A stretch of 28,906 nt of DNA, taken from the NCBI GenBank assembly GCA_964428175.1, contig CAYRXM010000055.1, positions 1-28,906 on the forward strand, in the 5' to 3' direction. Source of the DNA: CAYRXM01 sp964428175 (lineage in GTDB: Bacteria; Chloroflexota; Anaerolineae; JAFGEY01). Shown here piece after piece: positions 6,102 to 14,195 of the stretch. The stretch's first letter is position 1; each line of letters opens with the position of its first letter. Both the position numbers and the translations under genes were made by a program. The notes under the pieces were generated by a model. It did not search any database. It was not told the DNA's origin and saw only the letters and a program-made list of their open reading frames with translations.

Positions 6102-7735
6102 GCGAACCCAACAACCCCCTGGAAACGTCCGGTGCGCTGGCCGATTTCCAGGCTATGGCCCAGGAATATCGCTACGAAATCCAGGCCCAGGAACTGGAGG
6201 CATCGCTGCACACCGAAGACAATGTCTCCCGCCTGGAGCGGTTGATCCAGGAGCGACATTTTCGCGTCGAGGCCAAAAAGGTCGGCATTGTGCAGCACGT
6301 TGGCGATGGCATCGCCATCGTCTCCGGCCTGCAAGAGGCTATGGTCGATGAGCTGCTGCTGTTTCCAAACGGCGTCTATGGTATGGCACTTAGCCTGGAA
6401 GAAAACACCATCGGCTGCGTGCTGCTGGGCCAGCAGGAAGGCATCCTGGCCGGCGACCTGGTGCAGAGCACCGGGCGCGTGGTCGAGGTGCCGGTTGGAG
6501 CGGCGCTGACCGGGCGGGTGGTCAACGCGCTGGGCCAGCCGCTCGATGGCGGCGCACCGATCAAGACCGACCGCTACCGCCCGGTCGAGAGCGACGCGCC
6601 GATGGTCATCGATCGGCAGCCGGTGCAAGAGCCGCTGCAAACCGGGATCAAAACCATCGACGCGGTTATTCCGCTCGGTCGCGGCCAGCGCGAACTGATC
6701 ATCGGCGACCGGCAGATCGGCAAAACGGCCATCGCCGTCGACACGGTGATCAACCAACGGCACGGCGACGTGCGCTGCATTTACGTGTGCATCGGCCAAA
6801 AGATGAGCGCCGTCGCACGGATGGTCGAAACACTGCGCCAGAACGGCGCGATGGACTATACCACGGTAATCGTCGCCAGCGCCGACGAACCGGCGGTGAT
6901 GCTCTACCTGGCCCCCTATGCCGGGTGCGCCCTGGCCGAGGAAAGCATGTACAACGGCGACCACGCGCTGGTCGTCTATGACGACCTGAGCAAGCATGCT
7001 ATGGCCTACCGGGAGTTGTCGCTGCTGCTGCGCCGCCCGCCGGGGCGCGAGGCGTATCCGGGCGACATTTTTTACCTGCACTCGCGTCTGCTGGAACGAT
7101 CCGGCAAACTGAACAGCACCCTCGGCGGCGGATCGAGCACCGCCCTGCCCATCGTCGAAACCCAGGCCGGCAATATGTCGGCCTATATTCCCACCAACCT
7201 GATCTCGATCACCGACGGACAAATCTATCTCTCACCATCGCTCTTTCAGCAAGACCTCAAACCGGCCATCGACGTGGGGCTGTCCGTTTCGCGCGTCGGG
7301 GGAGCGGCGCAAAGCCGGGCCATGCGCGCCGTATCGCGTCATCTCAAGCTGGACCTTTCGCAGTACCTCGAACTGCAAATCTTTGCCCGCTTTGGCACCG
7401 AACTCGACCCGGACACACGGCAAAAACTGGAACGCGGTCAGCGCGTGCGCCAGGTGCTCCGCCAGCCGCAGTACCGACCGCTGGCGCTGTCCCGGCAGGT
7501 GGCGATCATTTACGCGGCAAGCGAAGGCCTGCTGGACGAACTGCCTGTCGAGCAGATTGCGGATTTTGAAGGGTATTTGTCCGGCTATATGGAGGCGCAC
7601 CACAAAGCGCTGATGGAGGAACTTGAACGTGGGCAGTGGTCGCGTTCTGCCCGCGACGAACTGCCGCCGGCGGTGCAAGACTGCCTGACTGCATTCAAGC
7701 GCCAGGCAAACGAGGAGTCTGTGGCCGATGGCTGA
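6098..7735 (+). CDS. atpA: N-type ATPase F1 subunit alpha
   Basis: The non-catalytic nucleotide-binding subunit, 545 residues, about 35 longer than the usual 505-515, mostly through an N-terminal extension. The barrel core VGIVQHVGDGIAIVSGL begins near residue 62. The P-loop reads GDRQIGKT at 203-210, with isoleucine in place of the common threonine. The arginine finger lies in the conserved VSRVGGAAQSRAMR segment. The start overlaps atpF (ATGA) and the end overlaps atpG by 8 bases, showing tight coupling. Confidence 0.96.
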   Translation: MSEPNNPLETSGALADFQAMAQEYRYEIQAQELEASLHTEDNVSRLERLIQERHFRVEAKKVGIVQHVGDGIAIVSGLQEAMVDELLLFPNGVYGMALSLEENTIGCVLLGQQEGILAGDLVQSTGRVVEVPVGAALTGRVVNALGQPLDGGAPIKTDRYRPVESDAPMVIDRQPVQEPLQTGIKTIDAVIPLGRGQRELIIGDRQIGKTAIAVDTVINQRHGDVRCIYVCIGQKMSAVARMVETLRQNGAMDYTTVIVASADEPAVMLYLAPYAGCALAEESMYNGDHALVVYDDLSKHAMAYRELSLLLRRPPGREAYPGDIFYLHSRLLERSGKLNSTLGGGSSTALPIVETQAGNMSAYIPTNLISITDGQIYLSPSLFQQDLKPAIDVGLSVSRVGGAAQSRAMRAVSRHLKLDLSQYLELQIFARFGTELDPDTRQKLERGQRVRQVLRQPQYRPLALSRQVAIIYAASEGLLDELPVEQIADFEGYLSGYMEAHHKALMEELERGQWSRSARDELPPAVQDCLTAFKRQANEESVADG

Positions 7736-8603
7736 CATGGGTGAAATTCAAGCACGGCTGCACAACCTGGACACCATCGATCACCTGATCCGCTCGATGC
7801 GCGCCATGTCGGCGATCCGCTGGCGCAAGGCGCGCGGCAGCCTGGAAGCCGCACAGCGCTATGCGGCCTGCGTACAAGAACAGCTCAACCTGGCGGTCAA
7901 CTATCCGAGCGACCTGATCAGCCGCGTCATGCGGCCGCAGACGCAGCCGGAGGGAAAAGTAGGGCTGATCGTCGTCGCCTCCGATCACGGGTTGTGCGGC
8001 GCGTTCAACTCGGTCTTGTTCTCTGCCGCCGATCAATACATCGAACGCTGGCAGGACGAGGGCCAGGACGTCAGCGTGATCGCCCTGGGCGAGTTTGCCC
8101 GCCAGCACTATTGCACGATGCGGCAATGCCACCTGATCTGGGCGCATCGCTTCCCGCTGACACACGCCGTCTCGTTCATCGAAACCAGAGACATCTGGAC
8201 CAAGATTCAAGACCTTTACCAGGGCGAGGAACTGGAACAACTTTACCTGATCTATAACTATTTCATCTCTTTTGGCAGCTACAAGCAGCGCCTGGTGCGG
8301 CTGATGCCGCCGGAACTGAAACCGCTGTCGCTGGAGCGAGAACAGCTCCCCCTGCTGGGCAGCGATGCCGCCCTCCTGCAAGAATTTTTGCTCTTGGAAC
8401 ATCTGGCGCTGCAACTGTACCTGGGCCTAGTCGAGTCGATGGTGAGCGAGCAGGGGGCGCGCCTGCAGGCGATGGACGCGGCCAAGTCCAACATCGACGA
8501 GCGCACTGCCGACCTCAACCGCACCTATCACCACGCTCGCCAGGGCAAGATTACCGAAGAGATGCTGGAAATCGCATCGGGAGCAAACGTGCTTTCGAGC
8601 TGA
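7728..8603 (+). CDS. atpG: N-type ATPase F1 subunit gamma
   Basis: The central rotor shaft, 291 residues. The N-terminal helix (LDTIDHLIRSMRAMSAIRWRKA) and the C-terminal helix (LQAMDAAKSNIDERTADLN) form the coiled-coil axle. The middle holds the Rossmann-like segment LIVVASDHGLCGAFN. It starts inside the end of atpA, with GAGGAG 10 bases upstream. This is the last atp gene; the next gene follows after 45 bases. Confidence 0.93.
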   Translation: MADMGEIQARLHNLDTIDHLIRSMRAMSAIRWRKARGSLEAAQRYAACVQEQLNLAVNYPSDLISRVMRPQTQPEGKVGLIVVASDHGLCGAFNSVLFSAADQYIERWQDEGQDVSVIALGEFARQHYCTMRQCHLIWAHRFPLTHAVSFIETRDIWTKIQDLYQGEELEQLYLIYNYFISFGSYKQRLVRLMPPELKPLSLEREQLPLLGSDAALLQEFLLLEHLALQLYLGLVESMVSEQGARLQAMDAAKSNIDERTADLNRTYHHARQGKITEEMLEIASGANVLSS

Positions 8604-8648
8604 CCTGCCACTCGCAGCCGACCCATTTCTCAATTCAGGAGCACCCAA

Positions 8649-9083
8649 ATGCAAGCTCAAGACATTATGCGTTCCGAAGTACAATGTGTCTCCGAAACCG
8701 CCACTTTGCGCGAGCTTAGCCATACCTTTCGCCGCTATGGCGTCACGACGCTGGCCGTTGTCGACGAGCAAAGCCACCTGGTCGGTATGGTCAACGAAGA
8801 AGACCTGCTTCGAAGTATGATGCCCAGCTATGCCGAACTGCACGACAATCTGAATTACATGCAAGATTTCGAGTACCTGGAAGACCGCGCACACGAGGTT
8901 GCCGGCTTGCCGGTGCGCGACATTATGATTCGGGGAACGATCAGCGTACCGCCGAATGCGCCCTTGATCAGACTTGTGTCGCTGTTTCTGCTCAAATCAT
9001 ACTCGCACATTCCGGTGGTCGAACGGGGAAAAATCGTCGGCGTCGTCACGCGCACCGACATTTGTGAGTTGATGTTCAATTAG
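8649..9083 (+). CDS. CBS-domain pair protein
   Basis: A 144-residue protein made of two CBS motifs. The first is about 4-60 (IMRSEVQCVSETATLRELSHTF to VNEEDLLRSM) and the second about 88-144 (VRDIMIRGTISVPPNAPLIR to VTRTDICELMF). CBS pairs bind adenosine nucleotides and act as energy or ligand sensors; no catalytic domain is attached. It has GGAG at 7-8 base spacing and follows atpG closely, so co-transcription with the ATPase is likely. A role in sensing ATP/AMP next to the ATPase is attractive but only inferred. Confidence 0.85.
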   Translation: MQAQDIMRSEVQCVSETATLRELSHTFRRYGVTTLAVVDEQSHLVGMVNEEDLLRSMMPSYAELHDNLNYMQDFEYLEDRAHEVAGLPVRDIMIRGTISVPPNAPLIRLVSLFLLKSYSHIPVVERGKIVGVVTRTDICELMFN

Positions 9084-9110
9084 CGGCCTGACCGGCCTCA
9101 ACAGAACACC

Positions 9111-9146
9111 AAAAGCCCATGCCATCAAGATGGCATGGGCTTTTTT
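9111..9146. terminator. Bidirectional intrinsic terminator
   Basis: A 15-bp stem (9111-9125 with 9130-9144), AAAAGCCCATGCCAT against ATGGCATGGGCTTTT, is flanked by an A run on the left and TTTTTT on the right. It works on both strands, ending the atp-CBS transcript (plus) and the long ribosomal transcript (minus), whose last gene stops at 9177. Confidence 0.93.
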
Positions 9147-9176
9147 ATCGATTCGAGCGCCGGGCGCGCGTCAATG

Positions 9177-9569
9177 TTAACGCTTGGTATACTGCGGAGC
9201 CTTACGCGCGCGCTTGAGGCCCGGCTTTTTGCGCTCTTTGATGCGCGGATCGCGGGTCAAAAAACCGCCTTTGCGCAGCGCGATATGCAGTTCAGGATCG
9301 CTCTTGAGCAGCGCGCGGGCCACGCCCAGGCGAATCGCATCGGTTTGCCCGGAAACACCCCCGCCGCGGACATGCACGCTGACAAAGAACTTGCCAGCCA
9401 GACCGGTCACCTCGAGGGGTTCCAGTGCTGTGTTCATATCGCCAAAGCGAGAGAAATATTCTTCAGCGGAACGATCGTTGACCTGGATGGCGCCAACCTG
9501 GCCATCGGTGTACAAACGAACGCGCGCTGTTGCGACTTTGCGTCGCCCAACACCCTCATAATAAGCCAT
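9177..9569 (-). CDS. rpsI: 30S ribosomal protein uS9
   Basis: 130 residues, normal length, with the family N-terminus YYEGVGRRKVATARVRLY, the middle GGGVSGQTDAIRLGVARALL and the conserved C-terminal tail PGLKRARKAPQYTKR that reaches the P-site tRNA. It follows rplM by 13 bases, the widespread rplM-rpsI pair, here appended to the alpha cluster. It is the last gene of the minus-strand block and is followed by a terminator. Confidence 0.97.
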   Translation of the reverse strand: MAYYEGVGRRKVATARVRLYTDGQVGAIQVNDRSAEEYFSRFGDMNTALEPLEVTGLAGKFFVSVHVRGGGVSGQTDAIRLGVARALLKSDPELHIALRKGGFLTRDPRIKERKKPGLKRARKAPQYTKR

Positions 9570-9582
9570 TCTCGAACTCTCC

Positions 9583-10011
9583 TTACACTTTCATAACCTT
9601 GGGCTGTTGCGCCTGGTGCGGATGCTCCGGCCCGGCATAGACTTTGAGCTTTTTGATGATTTGGCGCGAAAGCCGGTTGCGCGGCAGCATCCCCTTGACG
9701 GCCAATTTGATCACATCTTCCGGATGACGCTGCAGCTGCTCGCGCAGGTTGCGCTCCTTCAAACCGCCCATATACCCGGAGTGACGATAATACATCTTTT
9801 GATCCATCTTGCGCCCGGTTACGTGGATTTTGTCGGCATTGATGACAACGACAAAATCGCCCATGTCCAGGTACGGCGTAAAGGTCGGCTTGTTCTTGCC
9901 TCTCAGCACCTGGGCAATTTGCGACGCCAGGCGTCCCAGTGTTTGACCTTGCGCGTCAACCACAAACCACTCGCGTTGAATATCCTCTTGTCTCAGAACA
10001 AACGTCTTCAC
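9583..10011 (-). CDS. rplM: 50S ribosomal protein uL13
   Basis: 142 residues, the standard length, starting MKTFVLRQEDIQREWFVVDAQGQTLGRLAS and including the signature segment HSGYMGGLKERNLREQL. It begins with GTG at 10011, supported by AGGAG at 7-base spacing. It lies 63 bases after truA. Confidence 0.97.
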   Translation of the reverse strand: MKTFVLRQEDIQREWFVVDAQGQTLGRLASQIAQVLRGKNKPTFTPYLDMGDFVVVINADKIHVTGRKMDQKMYYRHSGYMGGLKERNLREQLQRHPEDVIKLAVKGMLPRNRLSRQIIKKLKVYAGPEHPHQAQQPKVMKV

Positions 10012-10074
10012 CTCGGTACTCCTTTAGTGCCTAACCCATCCATCATCGGCAAGACGGGTCAAATTTTCAGTTCG

Positions 10075-10881
10075 TCAATCTCGATAATTCACAGCCAGCA
10101 GACACAATCCGTGCGCCGGCGCCGTCGGGCCAGACAGGCTGCGATCGGCGGCGGCGAAACGGGCGGCAAAATCGTCAATCGACCACTCGCCCCGCCCGAC
10201 CTTGATCAATGTGCCCACAATGCTGCGCACCATCCGGTACAAAAATGCGTCGGCCTCGATCTCAAAGTGCAGTGTGCGCTCATTTTGCGTCCAGACCGCC
10301 CGCATCACCCGGCGTACAGTTCGCGTGCCCTGCGGCGGCTGGCCAAAGGTGGCCAAGTCGTGCTCGCCGATGAGGCGCTGCGCGGCCCGGTTCATCGCTT
10401 CGATGTCGAGCAGCTGCGCCACCCAGTATGCATAGCGGCCCCGCAGTGGGTTTCGAACCGGGTCGTTCCAAATCGTGTAGCGGTAAACCCGGCTTTGCGC
10501 GTCGAAGCGGGGATGAAACCCCGGACAGGCCTCCGCCAGGGCACTGATCGCCACGTCGGCGGGCAAAAGGGCATTCAGTCCCCGTTGCAGCGCCTCGACC
10601 GGGTGCGCCCAGTGGGTGCGAAAAGCGATGACTTGTCCAAGTGCGTGAACGCCGCTGTCCGTGCGCCCGGCAGCGATAACCCGAATTCGCTCCTGCGTGA
10701 TTTGGGTCAGCGCCGCTTCGATGGTGTCCTGGACGGTTCGCTGGTTGGCCTGCGCCTGGTAGCCGTTAAAATGCGTTCCATCATAGGCGACCGTGGCGCG
10801 GAGCAAATGCTCCCGGCCGGCAGCCGGATCGACACTGCCGATACAACGGGCCTCATCGCGGTTTCCGGCTTTGACCACCAT
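10075..10881 (-). CDS. truA: tRNA pseudouridine synthase A
   Basis: TruA modifies U38-U40 in the anticodon stem-loop of tRNAs. The 268-residue product has the catalytic aspartate D75 in AGRTDSGVHALGQV, the family start LRATVAYDGTHFNGYQ from residue 27 and the C-terminal block FLYRMVRSIVGTLIKVGRGEW. About 26 residues precede the core, slightly more than usual; ATG 10881 has AAGG upstream and lies 15 bases after the rplQ stop. The order rplQ-truA-rplM-rpsI is common. Confidence 0.95.
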   Translation of the reverse strand: MVVKAGNRDEARCIGSVDPAAGREHLLRATVAYDGTHFNGYQAQANQRTVQDTIEAALTQITQERIRVIAAGRTDSGVHALGQVIAFRTHWAHPVEALQRGLNALLPADVAISALAEACPGFHPRFDAQSRVYRYTIWNDPVRNPLRGRYAYWVAQLLDIEAMNRAAQRLIGEHDLATFGQPPQGTRTVRRVMRAVWTQNERTLHFEIEADAFLYRMVRSIVGTLIKVGRGEWSIDDFAARFAAADRSLSGPTAPAHGLCLLAVNYRD

Positions 10882-10896
10882 CCAAGCGCCTTGCGA

Positions 10897-11433
10897 TTAC
10901 CCCTCAACCAGTTCGATCAGCGAGACCGGCGCGGCATCGCCCTTGCGGCGTCCCACCTTGAGGATGCGCGTGTACCCGCCGGGCCGGTCTTGATAGCGCG
11001 GCCCGAACTCGTCGAACAACTTGCGCACGACGACCGGATCGTTGAGCCGGGCCGCCGCCTGTCGGCGCACATGGACGCCCAGCCCGCGAACCCAGGCCTC
11101 CAACTCGGCCTGTTTTTCTTCGCGCGCTTCTTTAGACAGCCCGGACTGCTCGGCGGCCTCGACCATGGTCAAAAGTTTTTCGGCGCGCTTTTTCTGAATC
11201 AAGGCCTCAAGGCCGGTGCGGTCTTTGGCCCGCGCGCGCGCCAGGATGGTTTCACTCTGCCCGCGTTTCGACAGGGTGATCAACTTTTCGGCCGCGCCAC
11301 GGATGGCATTGGCCTTGGCGTCGGTGGTTTGAATCCGCTCGTGACGGAATAATTCAGTAATCAGATTTCGATATAATGCACTGCGATGACCGCCGGAGCG
11401 GCTCAATCGCTTTCCTGCTACACGATGCCTCAT
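10897..11433 (-). CDS. rplQ: 50S ribosomal protein bL17 with a large insertion
   Basis: 178 residues against the usual 116-130. Residues 1-58 (MRHRVAGKRLSRSGGHRSAL to EKLITLSKRG) and 121-178 (HVRRQAAARL to GDAAPVSLIELVEG) match normal L17. Between them sits an extra segment of about 60 residues (59-120), rich in K, E, R and A and probably helical, at the point where other L17 proteins go almost directly from KRG to HARRQA. The frame is intact on both sides, so this is an in-frame insertion, not a frameshift. AGGAG lies about 10 bases before ATG 11433. Confidence 0.95.
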   Translation of the reverse strand: MRHRVAGKRLSRSGGHRSALYRNLITELFRHERIQTTDAKANAIRGAAEKLITLSKRGQSETILARARAKDRTGLEALIQKKRAEKLLTMVEAAEQSGLSKEAREEKQAELEAWVRGLGVHVRRQAAARLNDPVVVRKLFDEFGPRYQDRPGGYTRILKVGRRKGDAAPVSLIELVEG

Positions 11434-11460
11434 CTCAAAAATTCTCCTAAACCGTCAAAA

Positions 11461-12411
11461 CTAGATCTCGAACTCGCCTTCCTGGATAAAGCCTCTTTCG
11501 ATCAACTTGTCGCGCAATTCAACCAGGGAGATCATCCCAAAGTTGCGGATCGCCAGCATCTCATCGGTGCCTTTGGACATCTTGTCGATGACCTGCCCTA
11601 CCGTGGTGATACCGGTGCGTTTCAGGCAGTTATAAACCCGAACAGGCAGGTCCAGTTCCTCGATGGGGGTATCCAGCAATTGTTCGGATGGTTCCGGCTC
11701 TTCTTCGATCACCGGTTCCGGTTCGACCATAATGGCCTCGACCCCGGCAAAGATTGCCAGGTGGCGCATCAACAACTGGGCAGCCTGGTTGAGTGCGTCC
11801 TGCGGGCGGATGGAGCCGTCGGTCCAGATTTCCAGGGTCAGCTTGTCAAAGTTGGTCATCTGGCCTACGCGCGCCGCATCGACGTCCCAGCTCACCTTGC
11901 GGACCGGGCTGAAAATCGCGTCTACGGGCAGTTCGCCGATCGGCAGCTTGCCGCGATCTTCGGTTGGCGAATAACCGCGCCCCAGTTCAACCACCATCTC
12001 GATGTCCAGTTCGACATTGGGATCGTCGACCGTAAACAGGTCGAGATCGGGGTTGATCACCTGGACTTCGGGCGGACAGCGCAAATCGCCGGCGGTGACG
12101 GTGCCTACCCCGCGCACGGGCAACTGCACGCGCGCCGGTTCGTCGGTCTCCATCTTGAAACGGATCTGCTTGACGTTCAGCAGCAACACAATCATATCTT
12201 CTCTGACGCCGGGGATGGTCGAAAACTCGTGGGGAACATCTTCCACGCGGATCGACGTGACCGCGGCGCCGGTCAACGACGAGACCAGCACGCGACGTAG
12301 CGCATTGCCCAGGGTCGTACCGTACCCTTTTTCCATCGGGCTGATCACAAAACGGCCATACTTTTGAGTCCCAATTTCACATTCGATTGTGGGCAACACA
12401 AAGTTTAGCAA
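11461..12411 (-). CDS. rpoA: RNA polymerase subunit alpha
   Basis: 316 residues. The N-terminal dimerisation domain shows VISPMEKGYGTTLGNALRRVLVSS, and the C-terminal UP-element/activator domain shows IEELDLPVRVYNCLKRTGITTVGQV. The linker around 230-245 is very acidic (EPEPVIEEEPEPSE). The start is TTG at 12411; AGGAGG stands 7 bases before it, no ATG or GTG is available between, and the resulting N-terminus LNFVLPTIECE fits the family. It lies in the order rpsM-rpsK-rpsD-rpoA-rplQ. The 116-base gap after rpsD holds nothing I can identify. Confidence 0.96.
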   Translation of the reverse strand: MLNFVLPTIECEIGTQKYGRFVISPMEKGYGTTLGNALRRVLVSSLTGAAVTSIRVEDVPHEFSTIPGVREDMIVLLLNVKQIRFKMETDEPARVQLPVRGVGTVTAGDLRCPPEVQVINPDLDLFTVDDPNVELDIEMVVELGRGYSPTEDRGKLPIGELPVDAIFSPVRKVSWDVDAARVGQMTNFDKLTLEIWTDGSIRPQDALNQAAQLLMRHLAIFAGVEAIMVEPEPVIEEEPEPSEQLLDTPIEELDLPVRVYNCLKRTGITTVGQVIDKMSKGTDEMLAIRNFGMISLVELRDKLIERGFIQEGEFEI

Positions 12412-12527
12412 TGTATTCCCTCCTCATACCGCAACTACATCTCGCTGTTATCCGACCGGCTTGATGACCGCTCGCTTTTCCAGATTTGACTGCGCGGCAC
12501 AATGCCTCGCCGGGTCCGTGTCGGCGC

Positions 12528-13166
12528 TTAGCGGCTATAGTAACCGACCACCAACTGCTCGTTCAGGTCCAGATCGATCTGCTCACGTGAGGGCAGTTCA
12601 ACCACCCGCGCGCTCATATCGCGTGGGTCGAAAGCCAGCCAGAGCGGAACTGCATCGCCGCCGACGGATTCCAGGATACCCTTGAAATAATCCAGCTTGC
12701 GGCTGGTTGGGTGCACCGAAACCACATCGCCTGGCTTGAGCAGCGCAGATGGAATATCACAACGCTGGCCGTTGACATCGAAATGGCCGTGGTTGACCAA
12801 CTGCCGGGCCTGGGCGCGCGAAACGGCCCAGCCAAGCCGGTAAACGATGTTGTCCAGGCGCGATTCGAGGATGATCAACAGGTTAGCGCCCGTCATCCCC
12901 TGGCGGCGTACCGCTTCTTGAAAATAACGACGGAATTGCCTTTCGAGCACGCCATAGATGCGGCGCACTTTTTGCTTTTCGCGCAACTGCTCGGCATACG
13001 TCGTACCACGGCGGCGACGAAATGCGCTCTCGCGTCCATGATCGCCGGGCGGATAGGCGCGCCGTTCGAGCGCGCACTTGGTGGAATAACAACGTTCGCC
13101 CTTGAGAAAAAGTTTCTTGCCTTCACGCCGGCACAGTTTGCACACCGGGCCACTATATCTTGCCAT
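12528..13166 (-). CDS. rpsD: 30S ribosomal protein uS4 (zinc-binding form)
   Basis: 212 residues, a primary 16S rRNA binding protein and assembly initiator. Cysteines C9, C12, C26 and C31 form the zinc site of the C+ form of S4. The S4 RNA-binding domain lies about 100-165 (SRLDNIVYRLGWAVSRAQARQLV). The tail ends VVGYYSR as expected. A Shine-Dalgarno-like GGAGG precedes ATG 13166. S4 often represses the alpha operon in other bacteria; no S4 target could be recognised here. Confidence 0.97.
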   Translation of the reverse strand: MARYSGPVCKLCRREGKKLFLKGERCYSTKCALERRAYPPGDHGRESAFRRRRGTTYAEQLREKQKVRRIYGVLERQFRRYFQEAVRRQGMTGANLLIILESRLDNIVYRLGWAVSRAQARQLVNHGHFDVNGQRCDIPSALLKPGDVVSVHPTSRKLDYFKGILESVGGDAVPLWLAFDPRDMSARVVELPSREQIDLDLNEQLVVGYYSR

Positions 13167-13183
13167 TCTGCCTCCTCAACCTC

Positions 13184-13591
13184 CTACATTCTCCGCTTCT
13201 TGGGCGGACGACACCCGTTGTGCGGGATGGGGGTCACGTCGCGAATCGCAACGACCCGCATTCCCGATGCCTGCAATGCGCGGATCGCCGATTCGCGGCC
13301 CGGGCCAGGCCCTTTGACAAAAATCTCGACCTCACGCATTCCATTTTCCATCGCGCGCTTGGACGCTTCTTCAGCCGCCAGGCGAGCCGCATAGGGCGTG
13401 CTTTTGCGCGAGCCGTTATAGCCGACCGCGCCGCCGCTGGACCAGACAAGCGCGTTGCCTTGCATGTCGGTCATCGTGATAATGGTATTGTTGAACGTCG
13501 CATGAACATGCGCCTGACCGGCTGGCACATTCTTGCGCACACGTCGGGGAGCCGTCGAACGACGGGATGTCCGCTCTCTTGTTCGTGCCAT
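13184..13591 (-). CDS. rpsK: 30S ribosomal protein uS11
   Basis: 135 residues with HVHATFNNTIITMTDMQGNALVWSS, the glycine-rich SGGAVGYNGSRKSTPYAA segment and the C-terminal DVTPIPHNGCRPPKKRRM. AGGAGG lies immediately upstream. It stands between rpsM and rpsD in standard alpha-operon order. Confidence 0.97.
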   Translation of the reverse strand: MARTRERTSRRSTAPRRVRKNVPAGQAHVHATFNNTIITMTDMQGNALVWSSGGAVGYNGSRKSTPYAARLAAEEASKRAMENGMREVEIFVKGPGPGRESAIRALQASGMRVVAIRDVTPIPHNGCRPPKKRRM

Positions 13592-13615
13592 TCTTCCTCC
13601 TAAACCTAGCCTGAA

Positions 13616-14005
13616 TTACTTTTTCTTTGCCCCACGGCGGCGACCACGACCGGCAACCGTCTTTTTAGGCCCCTTGCGGGTTCGTGCATTGGTCTTGGTG
13701 CGCTGACCATACACCGGCAGCCCGCGACGATGACGAAGCCCACGATAGCAGCCAATTTCCATCAGCCGCTTGATGTTCATGCTGATTTCGCGCCGCAAAT
13801 CGCCCTCGATCCGACAGTTGCGGGCAATGACTTCACGCAGACGCGCGATCTCGTCTTCGGCAAGGTCTTTGACCCGTGTATCCGGGTTCACGCCCGCTTC
13901 GGACAGAATGGCGTTGCTTACTGAACGGCCAATCCCATACAAATAAGTCAGCCCGATTTCAACTCGCTTGTCACGCGGCAGGTCCACGCCAGAAATACGC
14001 GCCAT
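13616..14005 (-). CDS. rpsM: 30S ribosomal protein uS13
   Basis: 129 residues, starting MARISGVDLPRDKRVEIGLTYLYGIG and ending in the basic tail GQRTKTNARTRKGPKKTVAGRGRRRGAKKK that contacts the P-site tRNA. GGAGG lies 5-6 bases before the ATG. It follows rpmJ after a 53-base gap that contains a hairpin. Confidence 0.97.
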   Translation of the reverse strand: MARISGVDLPRDKRVEIGLTYLYGIGRSVSNAILSEAGVNPDTRVKDLAEDEIARLREVIARNCRIEGDLRREISMNIKRLMEIGCYRGLRHRRGLPVYGQRTKTNARTRKGPKKTVAGRGRRRGAKKK

Positions 14006-14058
14006 AATTTCCTCCTAGCCAATCTCGTGCCCGGTGACCTGACCGGGCAGAAAAAACA

Positions 14059-14172
14059 TTATCCCTGTCGCTGCTTGTGGCGGGGATTTTGACAGATCAC
14101 CCGCAGCACACCGCGCCGCTTGATGATCTTGCACTTGGGGCAGCGACGTCTGACCGAAGATGTTACTTTCAT
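14059..14172 (-). CDS. rpmJ: 50S ribosomal protein bL36
   Basis: A 37-residue gene in the gap between map and rpsM. The product starts MKVTSSVRRRCPKCKIIKRRG and carries the zinc ligands C11, C14, C27 and H32 of the C+ form of L36. The ATG has AGGA about 7 bases upstream and the gene ends with TAA. Position and sequence are both canonical; infA, its usual neighbour, is absent from the 23 bases between map and rpmJ. Confidence 0.96.
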   Translation of the reverse strand: MKVTSSVRRRCPKCKIIKRRGVLRVICQNPRHKQRQG

Positions 14173-14195
14173 GTTCATTCCTCACTTTCTGATGC

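Noticed and set aside
5771..7222. Minus-strand open frame of 483 codons over atpF-atpA
   Set aside because: It spans two real genes in antisense and shows only shadow-frame composition.
9607..11352. Plus-strand open frame of 581 codons over rplM-truA-rplQ
   Set aside because: It crosses three conserved minus-strand genes and their gaps. Length is explained by GC-rich third positions; no domain is visible.
14029..14048. GCCCGGT/ACCGGGC hairpin between rpmJ and rpsM as a terminator
   Set aside because: For the minus-strand transcript the T run precedes the stem instead of following it, and the genes belong to one operon.
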